Source: a virus. From it: a stretch of 40,288 bases of DNA. How positions within the stretch are numbered: the first letter of the stretch is position 1; every line of letters begins with the position of its first letter. Location of the stretch: positions 1-40,288 of the IMG/VR virus record IMGVR_UViG_3300033144_006416; one strand, 5' to 3'. A model generated the notes under the pieces. The model was not told where the DNA came from. It worked only from the letters and a program-made list of their open reading frames with translations, and searched no databases. Shown in pieces: positions 1-7,854 of this stretch. The translations under genes were made by a program, and so were the position numbers.

Positions 1-105
1 GAGGTACGGAGAGGTCAGGGATGGTCAGGATTCTTGCATCATGTACCAGCAACGCCGTAACCTATGATGAATGGAATAGAGAGGTACGGAGAGGTCAGGG
101 ATGGT
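1..105. repeat. Left copy of 105-bp direct terminal repeat
   Basis: Bases 1-105 are identical to bases 40184-40288. This is what a circular or terminally redundant molecule looks like when written linearly, and joining the ends gives about 40,183 bp. The join lies between the small terminase gene at the right end and the large terminase gene at the left end, as expected in a phage map. Either an assembly overlap or real short terminal repeats would explain it; the sequence alone cannot decide. Confidence 0.95.
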
Positions 106-114
106 CAGGATTCT
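1..114. repeat. Two arrays of 10-bp helically phased repeats, 80 bp apart
   Basis: A 43-bp unit occurs twice in the circular map with an 80-bp period: once ending at base 34 (its start wraps to 40175) and once at 72-114. Inside each unit three 10-bp blocks follow one another: GGTACGGAGA, GGTCAGGGAT and GGTCAGGATT (3-32 and 83-112). Ten-base spacing puts the blocks on one face of the helix and 80 bp is close to eight turns. The position between terS and terL suggests a small-terminase binding (pac or cosB-like) site. Origin iterons are the alternative. Confidence 0.75.
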
Positions 115-143
115 GACACCAACGTTAGATCAGCGTGGGATCG

Positions 144-337
144 GCGCTGAAGGTTTGCAGGATCACGCTTCGACGCCTGAGAACGTTTATTGAAGCGCAT
201 CGAGAGCGCTGAAGGTTTGCAGGATCACGCTTCGACACCTGAGAACGTTTATTGAAGCGCATCGAGAGCGCTGAAGGTTTGCAGGATCACGCTTCGACGC
301 CTGAGAACGTTTATTGAAGCGCATCGAGAGCGCTGAA
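144..337. repeat. Three tandem 62-bp repeats upstream of terL
   Basis: Three nearly identical 62-bp units start at 144, 206 and 268, followed by an 8-base partial copy at 330-337. The middle copy has one base change (GACACC for GACGCC). Each unit contains an imperfect inverted repeat, CGCTTC with GAAGCG, around a roughly 18-base loop, and each junction is the palindrome AGCGCT. No spacers are present, so this is not a CRISPR array. A role in packaging initiation or replication is inferred only from position and periodicity (62 bp is about six helical turns). Confidence 0.85.
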
Positions 338-439
338 ACCGAGACCCGGGGGCCCGAAACGGCCTATGAAATAAAATCGACCGCAACTGTCGCGAGCGGT
401 GCTCTTATACGCGCATAAAAAAGTCAGGGTACCCTACGG
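338..439. other. Leader between the repeats and terL
   Basis: This 102-base gap has no open frame and no convincing sigma70 promoter. It carries a GC-rich stretch near 345-355 and the motif AGTCAGGGTACC (422-433). A near copy, AGTCAGGGGTACC, lies at 39081-39093 before the nuclease gene at the other end of the map. The terL start at 440 has no good Shine-Dalgarno sequence; a palindrome, GGGTACCC, occupies its place. Confidence 0.4.
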
Positions 440-2029
440 ATGTCAGACACTGCGAAGCCCAAAAATTCCCTAGAACCCGATGAGGTAGCATACATATCTC
501 AGCCCTCGGGTTGGTTGCACGCGTGCTCGTTGGATCCTTTATTTTTTTATTCTACCCAGAAAGTCTGGATTGACGGCAGATCGAACAAGGTCTTCGAGCT
601 GACGAAGAAGAGCCGACGGGTAGGGTACACGTTTTCCAAATCGAATCGAGCCATCGCTCGTGCTCATATCAAACCTGGATCCACAACAATTTTTACCTCG
701 ATGAATCTGCAGGAAAGCCATGACAAGATTGAAGTCTGCCGGCAAACGTACTACAACATCCATCCGAAGATGCGCAAGCCTCTGGTAACCGATACCAAGA
801 CCATGCTTGAGTTCGCGCATGATGCGAAGACCGTATCCCGTATTATCTGCATGTTCAAGCCCCGTGGCCAGAAGGGCCGGGATATTGACATCAACATCGA
901 TGAGTTCGACCACATACAGGACCAGGAAGCTGTACTGACTGCAGCGATCCCCAACATCACCCACGGAGGGCGCTTGTCGATCGGGACCTCGGTACACGGA
1001 GGTCGGCGTTTTTTCGACGAGATGTGGAACGGGGCGTTCAGGGATGAGATGAGCCAGGAGCTCGTTGATCTGCTGAACGACGCGATGGTGAAGGTTGAGA
1101 TCCCCTGGTGGTTGTGTCCTTACCTACTTGACGCAAGGTGGCATTCGAAGATTGCGTACGTCGCATCAGAAGCTCCGAAGATGAGCACTGAGGCGAGGGT
1201 CCTTACGTTCGGGAGCACGCGCCTCAAGTACATTTACGCGATGTCGTACGAGGAGCACTTTCTGCAGGAGTACGAACTGATCCCGATCGCGGATGGCTCG
1301 GCTGTTATCCCGTGGGAGACGATCCTCGGTTGCACACCTACGGGGGAGAATGCAAGATCGCCGTTCCCCTCGTTCGATCAAGCGCTTGCCTTCGCCGAGA
1401 ACGTAGGGTCCCGGCTCTTCCTAGGGTACGATGTCGGTAGGCGAAAGAACGCGAGTGAGCTGAGTGCGTTCGTTTGGAACCAGACCGCTGACAAACTTGA
1501 AGAGGTGTACTACGAGACGAGCAAGGACACCCCGTTCGACGATCAGAAGAAGATCCTGAAAGCCTACCTCGGTAGGAACAAGCGGATCATCCTCAGCATA
1601 GATGCTACAGGCATGGGTGAGGATATGTCCGAGAGCCTGCAGCGTGAGTGCCCGAGGCAGGTGATCCCCGTTCAGTTTCAGAATTACAGTAAGCTTCTCA
1701 TGTTCGACCTTCTGCTCGCTCGCATGCAGCGGAGGGGTATAGAGTTCTGCGCGGATCGTATGCGAATGGATCAACTTTTCAGCTTAAAAAGACGTGTGAG
1801 TGAGGCTGGAAATGTCATATACTACGTACCGAGAAAGGAACGGCACCACGCCGACAAGGCGGTTTCAATTGCACTAGCCTCGTTTGGGTTGGACGGAGAG
1901 CAGATGTCGTTCTCAACACACCGCGTTAGAGTCGGTGGACGAAGGGGGGCTGGACGTGCAGAGCGATCGAAAGAACTCATCCCACAGAAAAGAGCGTTCC
2001 ATGACGATGTCTCGTCGGTCACGAATTAG
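440..2029 (+). CDS. terL: Large terminase subunit (packaging ATPase-nuclease)
   Basis: This is the motor that pumps DNA into the procapsid and cuts the concatemer. Around residues 57-66 the sequence KSRRVGYTFS fits the KSR(R/Q)xG version of the Walker A region seen in Mu gp28-like terminases. Walker B is INIDEFD (about 151-157). The C-terminal RNase H-like nuclease keeps its acidic residues: D331 in GYDVG, D388 in IDATGMG and D472 in HHADKAVS. The 529-residue length is normal. It is the first gene after the repeat region and overlaps the portal start by 29 bases, which suggests coupled translation. The ATG at 440 has a weak ribosome site. Confidence 0.93.
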   Translation: MSDTAKPKNSLEPDEVAYISQPSGWLHACSLDPLFFYSTQKVWIDGRSNKVFELTKKSRRVGYTFSKSNRAIARAHIKPGSTTIFTSMNLQESHDKIEVCRQTYYNIHPKMRKPLVTDTKTMLEFAHDAKTVSRIICMFKPRGQKGRDIDINIDEFDHIQDQEAVLTAAIPNITHGGRLSIGTSVHGGRRFFDEMWNGAFRDEMSQELVDLLNDAMVKVEIPWWLCPYLLDARWHSKIAYVASEAPKMSTEARVLTFGSTRLKYIYAMSYEEHFLQEYELIPIADGSAVIPWETILGCTPTGENARSPFPSFDQALAFAENVGSRLFLGYDVGRRKNASELSAFVWNQTADKLEEVYYETSKDTPFDDQKKILKAYLGRNKRIILSIDATGMGEDMSESLQRECPRQVIPVQFQNYSKLLMFDLLLARMQRRGIEFCADRMRMDQLFSLKRRVSEAGNVIYYVPRKERHHADKAVSIALASFGLDGEQMSFSTHRVRVGGRRGAGRAERSKELIPQKRAFHDDVSSVTN

Positions 2030-4391
2030 CAAGGTCTTCCAAGGTGTCGCTAACATCATCGATGCGGCATCGAAGGACCAAGTCATCGAGCAGCTTCAAA
2101 CGACTCCCACTCCCACGCATTCACGTGAGGTGTCCATGGGTGGAGCGGTTGGAGGCGTGTTTGAGGAGATGAGCAGGAACCCGGACGACTTGGTCACTTC
2201 CAAAGGTGGGCTGGAGATATACGACGAGATGCGCAGGGATGATGGGATCGGGGCGTTCATGCAGCTTAGGAAGCTAGCTCGCCTGGCTTCGGGCTGGGAG
2301 ATACTTCCAGCTGAGGACACGAACGAAGCAAAGCAGCATGCGGCGTTTGTACAGCATGCTTTGGAACGGGGTATGGAACCCACTCTGCGAGCGTTTATAC
2401 TCGGGATGATGAGTGCTTACGATTACGGTTTTGCCCTCGCCGAGAAAGTCTGGCAGAGGGTTCCCGATGGAGAATGGAAGGGCAAGTGGGGGTTCGCGAA
2501 GCTCGCGCCCAAGAAGCCTCACGCGTTCAACTTTGCAGTAGATCCGCTCGGCAATTTGAAACCGAACGGTATACTCAACCTTCGCGGCTTCGAATATGTT
2601 CCCATGGCTGTGGAGGACTTTGTACACTACGCTTATTCGGCGGAGTGGAACAACCCCTACGGCTCTTCCGACCTCAGACGTACTTACACCTGGTACATTA
2701 TCAAGAAGCATTTGATCAGGTATGAAGCTGTTTACTACGAGAAGCTCGCTGGCGGTTTCACCGATGTGACGTACGATCCGAACAAGGTCGATGAGACCGA
2801 GCTGGATTCTATGGAAGACGCGCTCGAGACCCTGTCGATCCAGACCAACATCATGCACAGCGATGGGTTTGTGCTTAAGGTCTTCGAGTCTTCCGGGCGA
2901 GGTGCTATTGCCTACGACAAAGCGATCCAGACGATGAACTCGTACATGGCAAGGACTATTCTTATACCAGACCTTATCGGTATATCCAACAAGCCGACGG
3001 GTGGTAGTTATGCTATGGCTGCAAAGCACCACGACACGTTCTTGTGGGTGCTTGATGCGATGGCTTACGATCTATGCATACAGGTTTTCGAGCGGCAGAT
3101 AATTGAACCGCTCATGCGTTTGAACTTCGGCCCGCAGTACAAGCTTCCGAAGTTCGTGTTCAAGCCTCTTTCGAAGGAGGATAAGATCAATGTCCTTACC
3201 TCCTTCTACGCTGCTACTGAGAAAGGCATCGTCAACCCGACCGAGGAGGACGCTAAGTGGGTCAGGTCGATCTTGGAAGCACCGCCGGACGATGGGGACC
3301 CCAAGGAGAAAGTACCACAGGTCCCAGGGTTCGACCCTGATGAGGAGATCCCTCCAGGCGAGGAACCTGAGGAGGAGCCGGTAGACGAGCCTGCGATTAG
3401 GGACATCTCGTACGAGGCGATCGAGTACCACACGATGAGCAGGAAGCTGAAGAGTTTCGAGATGATGACCGACTTCGCGTTGATCGAGAAGACGCTCGAT
3501 GCCTTTGATGAGAGCCTGATCGCCGGTTGGCGTGATCTTGCTATTCAGCAGCGCGATAACCTGATCAAGACCGTCAGGTCTCGCAAGCTCGTTGAGCGCC
3601 AGGACTACAGCTCGGTAGATGATATTCAACTTCGTAAGGTCGGGGATGTGCAGCGTCTTCTGCGCGATCACCTGACGACCGGGTTCGCGAACGCCAAGTA
3701 CCAGGCGGATAAGGAGCTCAGGGATAAGCAGCAGAACTTCAGGTTTGAGTTGGAGCGTTACGCCGAGGAACTAGTCTTAGATCCGGTACCTCCCACTGAA
3801 GCGGTCAACATCTTCAAGAAGAAGGGGCTCCGGATCTCGCCCGCTGATCTCAAGCCCTACGACCGCATGGCATTCCAGATCGCCGGCGCTGAGTGCTCTA
3901 AATTGCTCGCGCAGTCTAAATCGATCATCACGCGCGGGATCAAGAAAGGCGACAGGCTTTGGATCGAGGCGCAGCTCAAGAAACTGTTCGATGGGTTCGT
4001 GCAGTCAGGAGTGCAGAAAGGTGGCTCGATCTCGAGCGCTTGGAGGATAGAAAATATTGCACGGACGAACATGAGTGAGGCGTACAACTACGGGCGCTTG
4101 TCCGCGTACCACGATCCCGCGTTCGTCGATGAGGTCGAAGGGTACTGGTACTCAGCCGTCCTTGATGATGCTACAACCGACTACTGCTTCCAGATGGACG
4201 CGAACAGCCCGTACACGAAGGAGGAATTCGAGAACGTCGGACCTCCTCCAGCGCATTATCAGTGCCGTTCAACGTTTGGAGCGCTGCTGAGAGGTGAGAC
4301 TTGGGAACCGAACTCACTGCCGACAGGAGTAGTGAGGCAGGAGGGATTCGTACACGTACATGTAGGAGGATGCAGTCATGCCGTTGCCTGA
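2001..4391 (+). CDS. Portal protein fused to a MuF-type minor head domain
   Basis: The product is a 796-residue fusion. The N-terminal half (about 30-445) resembles the DUF935/Mu gp29 portal family, which forms the dodecameric ring at the head vertex. An acidic, proline-rich linker follows (about 450-475). The C-terminal end (about 690-790) carries a Mu gpF / SPP1 gp7 signature: ARTNMSEAYNYGR, then AVLDDATTDYC, then PPAHYQCRS. Portal and MuF proteins are usually separate neighbouring genes. The open frame extends upstream to a TTG at 1884, but the ATG at 2001 after AGAAAAGAG is the better start and overlaps terL by only 29 bases. The stop overlaps the protease start. Confidence 0.88.
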   Translation: MTMSRRSRISKVFQGVANIIDAASKDQVIEQLQTTPTPTHSREVSMGGAVGGVFEEMSRNPDDLVTSKGGLEIYDEMRRDDGIGAFMQLRKLARLASGWEILPAEDTNEAKQHAAFVQHALERGMEPTLRAFILGMMSAYDYGFALAEKVWQRVPDGEWKGKWGFAKLAPKKPHAFNFAVDPLGNLKPNGILNLRGFEYVPMAVEDFVHYAYSAEWNNPYGSSDLRRTYTWYIIKKHLIRYEAVYYEKLAGGFTDVTYDPNKVDETELDSMEDALETLSIQTNIMHSDGFVLKVFESSGRGAIAYDKAIQTMNSYMARTILIPDLIGISNKPTGGSYAMAAKHHDTFLWVLDAMAYDLCIQVFERQIIEPLMRLNFGPQYKLPKFVFKPLSKEDKINVLTSFYAATEKGIVNPTEEDAKWVRSILEAPPDDGDPKEKVPQVPGFDPDEEIPPGEEPEEEPVDEPAIRDISYEAIEYHTMSRKLKSFEMMTDFALIEKTLDAFDESLIAGWRDLAIQQRDNLIKTVRSRKLVERQDYSSVDDIQLRKVGDVQRLLRDHLTTGFANAKYQADKELRDKQQNFRFELERYAEELVLDPVPPTEAVNIFKKKGLRISPADLKPYDRMAFQIAGAECSKLLAQSKSIITRGIKKGDRLWIEAQLKKLFDGFVQSGVQKGGSISSAWRIENIARTNMSEAYNYGRLSAYHDPAFVDEVEGYWYSAVLDDATTDYCFQMDANSPYTKEEFENVGPPPAHYQCRSTFGALLRGETWEPNSLPTGVVRQEGFVHVHVGGCSHAVA

Positions 4392-5634
4392 AAAGAGGAC
4401 CGATGAAACTACGCCCGCATTCGTGGCTAGGTGTATGGGCGATGCGATCATGAGCCGTGAGTACCCGGACCAGAAGCAAAGGTATGCGGTATGCGTGAGG
4501 TTGTCAGGCGACAATTCGTACTCAACGCAGTACGAGCAATTTGCTGATCTCGAGACCGTCGACGTCGGCGAGATCGATATCATGGGTGTCGGCAACTGGA
4601 AGGGCATCAACTTCACGGAGAACGATCTCAGGGAGATCGCCAACAACTTCGATGCTCTCAAGGACCGGGTCAAGCCTTGGCTTGTTCTTGGCCACTCCGG
4701 GCGCATGGGCACGGAGAGGCGCTCGGGTATGCCTGCAGTCGGGTGGTGGCAGAAGATGTGGTACGATGCGAAGAGCAGGGTTCTTCGCGGGCACCTGGTA
4801 GACGTTCCCAAGAAGCTCGCGGAGCTGATCAAGGCGAAAGCGTACAACACGGTCTCGGCTGAGTACATTCGCAACTTTGTTGATGATGTCAGTGGGAAGA
4901 CCTACAACCGCGTGGCGGTAGGCGTTGCTCTGCTTGGCGCGGAGCTTCCGGCCGTTACGACAAATAGGACTATCGATCAGACGCGTGCTCTGTATTCTGA
5001 TTCCGATTACGAGCACGAGATCGTAGAGTGGAAGTGGAAGTTTACAAACAATTCGTCAACGGAGGGAGGTGTAAACGTGGACGAGATAACTATGCTCAAG
5101 GATAAGGTCACCGCCAAGGAGAAAGCGCTTCAGGGAGCTGAGGACTTCATCGCGAAGGTTTGCGAGAAGTTCACATGCTCGCGTGATGAACTGCTCGCTA
5201 AGGTGGGTGAGATCTTCTCCGAGCGCGACGGTCTTAAGAAGTCCGCTGATGACGCGATGACAGCTCAGAGGACCTCACAGATCGATGCGCTGTTCAGCGA
5301 CTCAGAGGTATCCGGTAAGCTCCTGCCTACGGAGGAGGAGACGTACCGGACGGTCCTCGAAGCGATCGAACCTGACAAGCTTGCAGGAAAGATCGAGGAG
5401 TTCAAAGCTCTGTTCGTCGAGCGCACGGCTATAGGTAAGCAGGAAGAGAAAGCCGAGCATGACACAACCAGCAAGGAGAACTTCTCGAAGAAGAAGGAGA
5501 CCAAGAGCGACGAGGCGTTCGATGCCTCCGGGTTCGTGGATGATATCGATGCTGAGCTCCACAAGAAGGGGCTTGACGGTATCACCAAGGAAGCAAGAGA
5601 GGAGTTCGTCGGCAAGGAGAAAGTTGAAGACTGA
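4378..5634 (+). CDS. Mu I-like prohead protease with C-terminal scaffold
   Basis: This 418-residue protein starts at an ATG after TAGGAGGATGCAGTC and overlaps the portal gene by 14 bases. Residues 1-45 carry a short cysteine module (RCMGDAIM..EYPDQKQRYAVC) found in assorted phage head proteins. Residues 60-200 resemble Mu gpI prohead proteases, with GHS, PAVGWWQ, NTVSAEYI (probable active-site serine) and a VALLGAELPAV ending. The rest is charged and probably coiled coil, as expected of an assembly scaffold. It cleaves and clears the scaffold during head maturation by analogy with Mu. An internal start yields the scaffold alone. Confidence 0.82.
   Translation: MPLPEKRTDETTPAFVARCMGDAIMSREYPDQKQRYAVCVRLSGDNSYSTQYEQFADLETVDVGEIDIMGVGNWKGINFTENDLREIANNFDALKDRVKPWLVLGHSGRMGTERRSGMPAVGWWQKMWYDAKSRVLRGHLVDVPKKLAELIKAKAYNTVSAEYIRNFVDDVSGKTYNRVAVGVALLGAELPAVTTNRTIDQTRALYSDSDYEHEIVEWKWKFTNNSSTEGGVNVDEITMLKDKVTAKEKALQGAEDFIAKVCEKFTCSRDELLAKVGEIFSERDGLKKSADDAMTAQRTSQIDALFSDSEVSGKLLPTEEETYRTVLEAIEPDKLAGKIEEFKALFVERTAIGKQEEKAEHDTTSKENFSKKKETKSDEAFDASGFVDDIDAELHKKGLDGITKEAREEFVGKEKVED
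5077..5634 (+). CDS. Nested in-frame scaffold protein (Mu Z / lambda Nu3-like)
   Basis: Inside the protease gene, an excellent ribosome site (GGAGGGAGGT, 5061-5070) lies six bases before an in-frame GTG at 5077. Translation from there gives a 185-residue charged protein that begins MDEITMLKDKVTAKEKAL and ends with the protease. It contains only the coiled-coil scaffold half. Mu (I/Z) and lambda (C/Nu3) make their scaffolds by exactly this kind of internal initiation. The site and frame are seen directly; the function is inferred from those parallels. Confidence 0.8.
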   Translation: MDEITMLKDKVTAKEKALQGAEDFIAKVCEKFTCSRDELLAKVGEIFSERDGLKKSADDAMTAQRTSQIDALFSDSEVSGKLLPTEEETYRTVLEAIEPDKLAGKIEEFKALFVERTAIGKQEEKAEHDTTSKENFSKKKETKSDEAFDASGFVDDIDAELHKKGLDGITKEAREEFVGKEKVED

Positions 5635-5684
5635 TCCAGTCATCAAGGCGAACAGGCAATAACTGTTGAGAGGAGGTGACGATT

Positions 5685-6080
5685 TTGAGCACCCCTATAA
5701 GGAAACTGAACATCACGTCGTGGCTCACGGGCGCTGCTATCACAGATGCGACCATCTGTGTATGCAACGCAGTCGGCGTCGTGGTCAAGGGCGCTGGGGC
5801 GAATGATGCTAACGTCGTTGGCGTCAGCATCCAAGCGGCTGGTTCAGGTGAGCCGATCGAACTTGCCGGTATCGGCGATATCGTTTGGTTGACTGCTGGA
5901 GCAGCTATCACCCACGGCGCAAGAATAGTCTGCGGGGATTCGAGTGGGCGAGGGATCGATTGCGCTGAAACTGCCGCTACCACGTACAACGTGGTCGGGT
6001 TCGCTTTGGACGCGGTCTCAAACGCCGATGAGCTGTTCCCGTGTCTTATCAACATCTTCACGCACACGGTCGAGACCTAA
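5685..6080 (+). CDS. Capsid decoration-like protein (DUF2190-like)
   Basis: A 131-residue small beta-rich protein, full of Gly, Ala and Val, lies between scaffold and major capsid genes, where head decoration or stabilisation proteins are usually found. The pattern of repeating short strands, such as LTAGAAITHGARIVCGDSSG, resembles DUF2190 proteins. The start chosen is TTG at 5685, eight bases after AGGAGG (5671-5676). A GTG at 5676 overlaps that ribosome site and is rejected. The role is inferred from position and fold pattern. Confidence 0.65.
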   Translation: MSTPIRKLNITSWLTGAAITDATICVCNAVGVVVKGAGANDANVVGVSIQAAGSGEPIELAGIGDIVWLTAGAAITHGARIVCGDSSGRGIDCAETAATTYNVVGFALDAVSNADELFPCLINIFTHTVET

Positions 6081-6112
6081 GCGTGATAACAGCATGAGGG
6101 GAGGTGTATGTA

Positions 6113-7027
6113 ATGCCTCGTGCAGCCGATGTAAGAGTCAGCATCCCGCTGACAAAATGGGCGCGTGATGCGAAGTGGAACGAGGGTCTTCCCTGGCTTC
6201 TTCCCGTCGTCGCGCCGTACGAACCTGTTGCTTCTGAGCAGGGAACGTACAAGTACTACGGGACCGAGATGCTTCTCGTCGACGTCCAGGACGTCAAGGC
6301 CGAGAAAGGTGAGACCAACGAGATCGGGTACGACATCAGTGAAGACGAGTTCACGACATACGAAAGAGCGTTCAAGACGTTCGTATCGTACAAGGAAATT
6401 CGTCAGTGGCAGCATCCAGAGACAGCGAAGAAGAGAGCCGTCAGGTTCCTTCAGAACCGCCTGCTTCTCAAAGCAGAGCGAAGGCTGGTTGCTCTAGCTG
6501 CAGCTGCAGCTGGAACGTCGACACCATCGAACGACTGGGACCATGCCGACGCCACACCCGTTGATGATATAGCCGCTGGCAAAGCAGCTTTCAAAACTGC
6601 TTGCGGTCAAGCCGCAACGGATATCGTCGTTCCTGAACACGTGATGGAGGAGCTCGCGGTCGCTGATCAGATCCAGGATCTGCAGAAGTACCAGAACTTT
6701 TTCAACATGATGCACATCACCGGCGCCAACTTCGCCAAGCAGAGTCCCTTCGGACTTCGCTGGCATGTTGCCGACAAGCAGTACATTTCGTCCGTCAGAG
6801 GAGCGACTGTAGCCACAGCCGCTGTCTGGGGTGATGATGCGTATCTGTTCCGCGTTTCTAACGACTCTCTCGACGCGCCTTACGCGAAGACCTTCAGGTT
6901 CAGCGCATGGCTCGTATTTGAGTGGGAGGACAAGGATCGCGGTGGGTTCTATGTCAAGTGTACCAGCGATTATATCACGAAGGTGGTAAACGCTGCAGCA
7001 GTGCATCGATTCATCGATGTGACCTAA
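6113..7027 (+). CDS. Major capsid protein
   Basis: This 304-residue protein follows protease, scaffold and decoration genes, the standard position of the major head subunit, and its length matches Mu T (about 305). The sequence has an N-terminal arm, a long amphipathic helix near 95-135 and a beta-rich C-terminal half, consistent with an HK97 fold. The strong ribosome site GGGGAGGTG (6098-6106) is correctly spaced for ATG 6113. A GTG inside that site (6104) is rejected. A hairpin-rich gap separates it from the connector genes. Confidence 0.85.
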   Translation: MPRAADVRVSIPLTKWARDAKWNEGLPWLLPVVAPYEPVASEQGTYKYYGTEMLLVDVQDVKAEKGETNEIGYDISEDEFTTYERAFKTFVSYKEIRQWQHPETAKKRAVRFLQNRLLLKAERRLVALAAAAAGTSTPSNDWDHADATPVDDIAAGKAAFKTACGQAATDIVVPEHVMEELAVADQIQDLQKYQNFFNMMHITGANFAKQSPFGLRWHVADKQYISSVRGATVATAAVWGDDAYLFRVSNDSLDAPYAKTFRFSAWLVFEWEDKDRGGFYVKCTSDYITKVVNAAAVHRFIDVT

Positions 7028-7031
7028 GAAC

Positions 7032-7112
7032 GATCAAGGACGCTTGATCTGTTAGGTCTCAAAAATATTGCTAGGCGCTGGGTGGTCTGGTATCCAGCGC
7101 TGAGCGCCTAGC
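7032..7112 (+). promoter_or_regulatory. Two hairpins after the capsid gene
   Basis: GATCAAG pairs with CTTGATC across a four-base loop (7032-7049). A second hairpin pairs GCTAGGCGCT (7070-7079) with AGCGCCTAGC (7103-7112), with an alternative inner pairing GCGCTGG/CCAGCGC. Neither is followed by a U-run, so these are not classical terminators. They could stabilise the 3' end of abundant capsid mRNA or cause partial termination before the less-needed connector genes. Confidence 0.6.
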
Positions 7113-7131
7113 CTAAATAAGGAGAATGTTG

Positions 7132-7404
7132 ATGCAGTACAGAGTCACGAGTTTAATATCGTTACCGGAGAAGAAGCTTGCGCTCAACGATATCGTTGAC
7201 AGCGATCTATTCACTGAGTACCAGCTTGATCGGCTGGTAGGTAACGGGGCACTCGTTCCTGTAGTCGATGAGGACACCGCTGAGGATCTCGCGGAGCACC
7301 TCATCGAAGAGGGGAATGGCGAGGAAAGTTCAACTGAGTACTCGGACCCCGACCCAGATTTTGATCCTGATGCTGACGATAGTAAGGAGATCGGAGACGA
7401 CTGA
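7132..7404 (+). CDS. Small acidic protein between capsid and connector genes
   Basis: This 90-residue protein starts MQYRVTSLISLPEKKLALND and ends in a strongly acidic tail rich in Asp, Glu, Pro and Ser (about 60-90). AAGGAG (7119-7124) is best spaced for ATG 7132; ATG 7126 is too close. The stop overlaps the next start in TGATG. The N-terminal part, with a FTEYQLDRLVGNGALVPV segment, is similar in layout to small proteins found after capsid genes in many phages. I do not recognise a family; a head-completion role is only positional. Confidence 0.7.
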   Translation: MQYRVTSLISLPEKKLALNDIVDSDLFTEYQLDRLVGNGALVPVVDEDTAEDLAEHLIEEGNGEESSTEYSDPDPDFDPDADDSKEIGDD

Positions 7405-7853
7405 TGGGGTACATTGAAGCATCTGATGTGCGCACGAAGATATGGCAAGTGACCGAGACGCAGGTGAGCAACGATGTTGTGAACACCGCGATCAACATGG
7501 CTGCTGCGGATATCGATTCTGCACTAGCAATGCAGTACAATGTTCCGTTCGAGGAAACGTACCCGGAGATCATCGTTGCGATCAACAACGCGTTGGTCAG
7601 GTACTACGGCCAGGTGTTAACCGGGCATTCGTTCCACAACCTTAACGAGCCGGATCAGGAAGCGTTCAAATGGGCGCAGGCGAAGCTGCTCGCTTTGAAG
7701 TCGGGAACGGAGACGATTCCAGGCGTAAGTCGCAGAGGTGCTCGAGTTAGGTGCAATACAAAGGACTACTCACCGACATTCAACCTCGACAACCCGCTCG
7801 ATTGGGGAGTAGACGACGATCGCCTGGACGATATAGCAACCGGTAGGGAGTAA
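7404..7853 (+). CDS. Head-tail adaptor, Mu gp36-like (DUF1320)
   Basis: A 149-residue, largely helical protein beginning MGYIEASDVRTKIWQVTETQV resembles the Mu gp36 / DUF1320 connector family: an N-terminal YI.. DV helix, then DIDSALAMQYNVPFEE (about 36-51) and a helix pair through 52-97. Such proteins bind below the portal and close the head. Translation is coupled to the preceding acidic gene by a TGATG overlap. The position between capsid and gpG-like genes supports the call. Confidence 0.75.
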   Translation: MGYIEASDVRTKIWQVTETQVSNDVVNTAINMAAADIDSALAMQYNVPFEETYPEIIVAINNALVRYYGQVLTGHSFHNLNEPDQEAFKWAQAKLLALKSGTETIPGVSRRGARVRCNTKDYSPTFNLDNPLDWGVDDDRLDDIATGRE

Positions 7854-7854
7854 G

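Noticed and set aside
144-337. CRISPR array
   Set aside because: The 62-bp units are head-to-tail identical with no variable spacers and no cas genes nearby.
3339-3345. CTGATGA as part of a hammerhead (also near 9100 and 12545)
   Set aside because: These lie inside plus-strand genes as Asp/Thr-Asp-Glu codons, with no GAA core or closing stems around them.
7028-7131. tRNA gene
   Set aside because: The stems do not form a cloverleaf and the conserved T-loop bases are absent; no tRNA was seen elsewhere.
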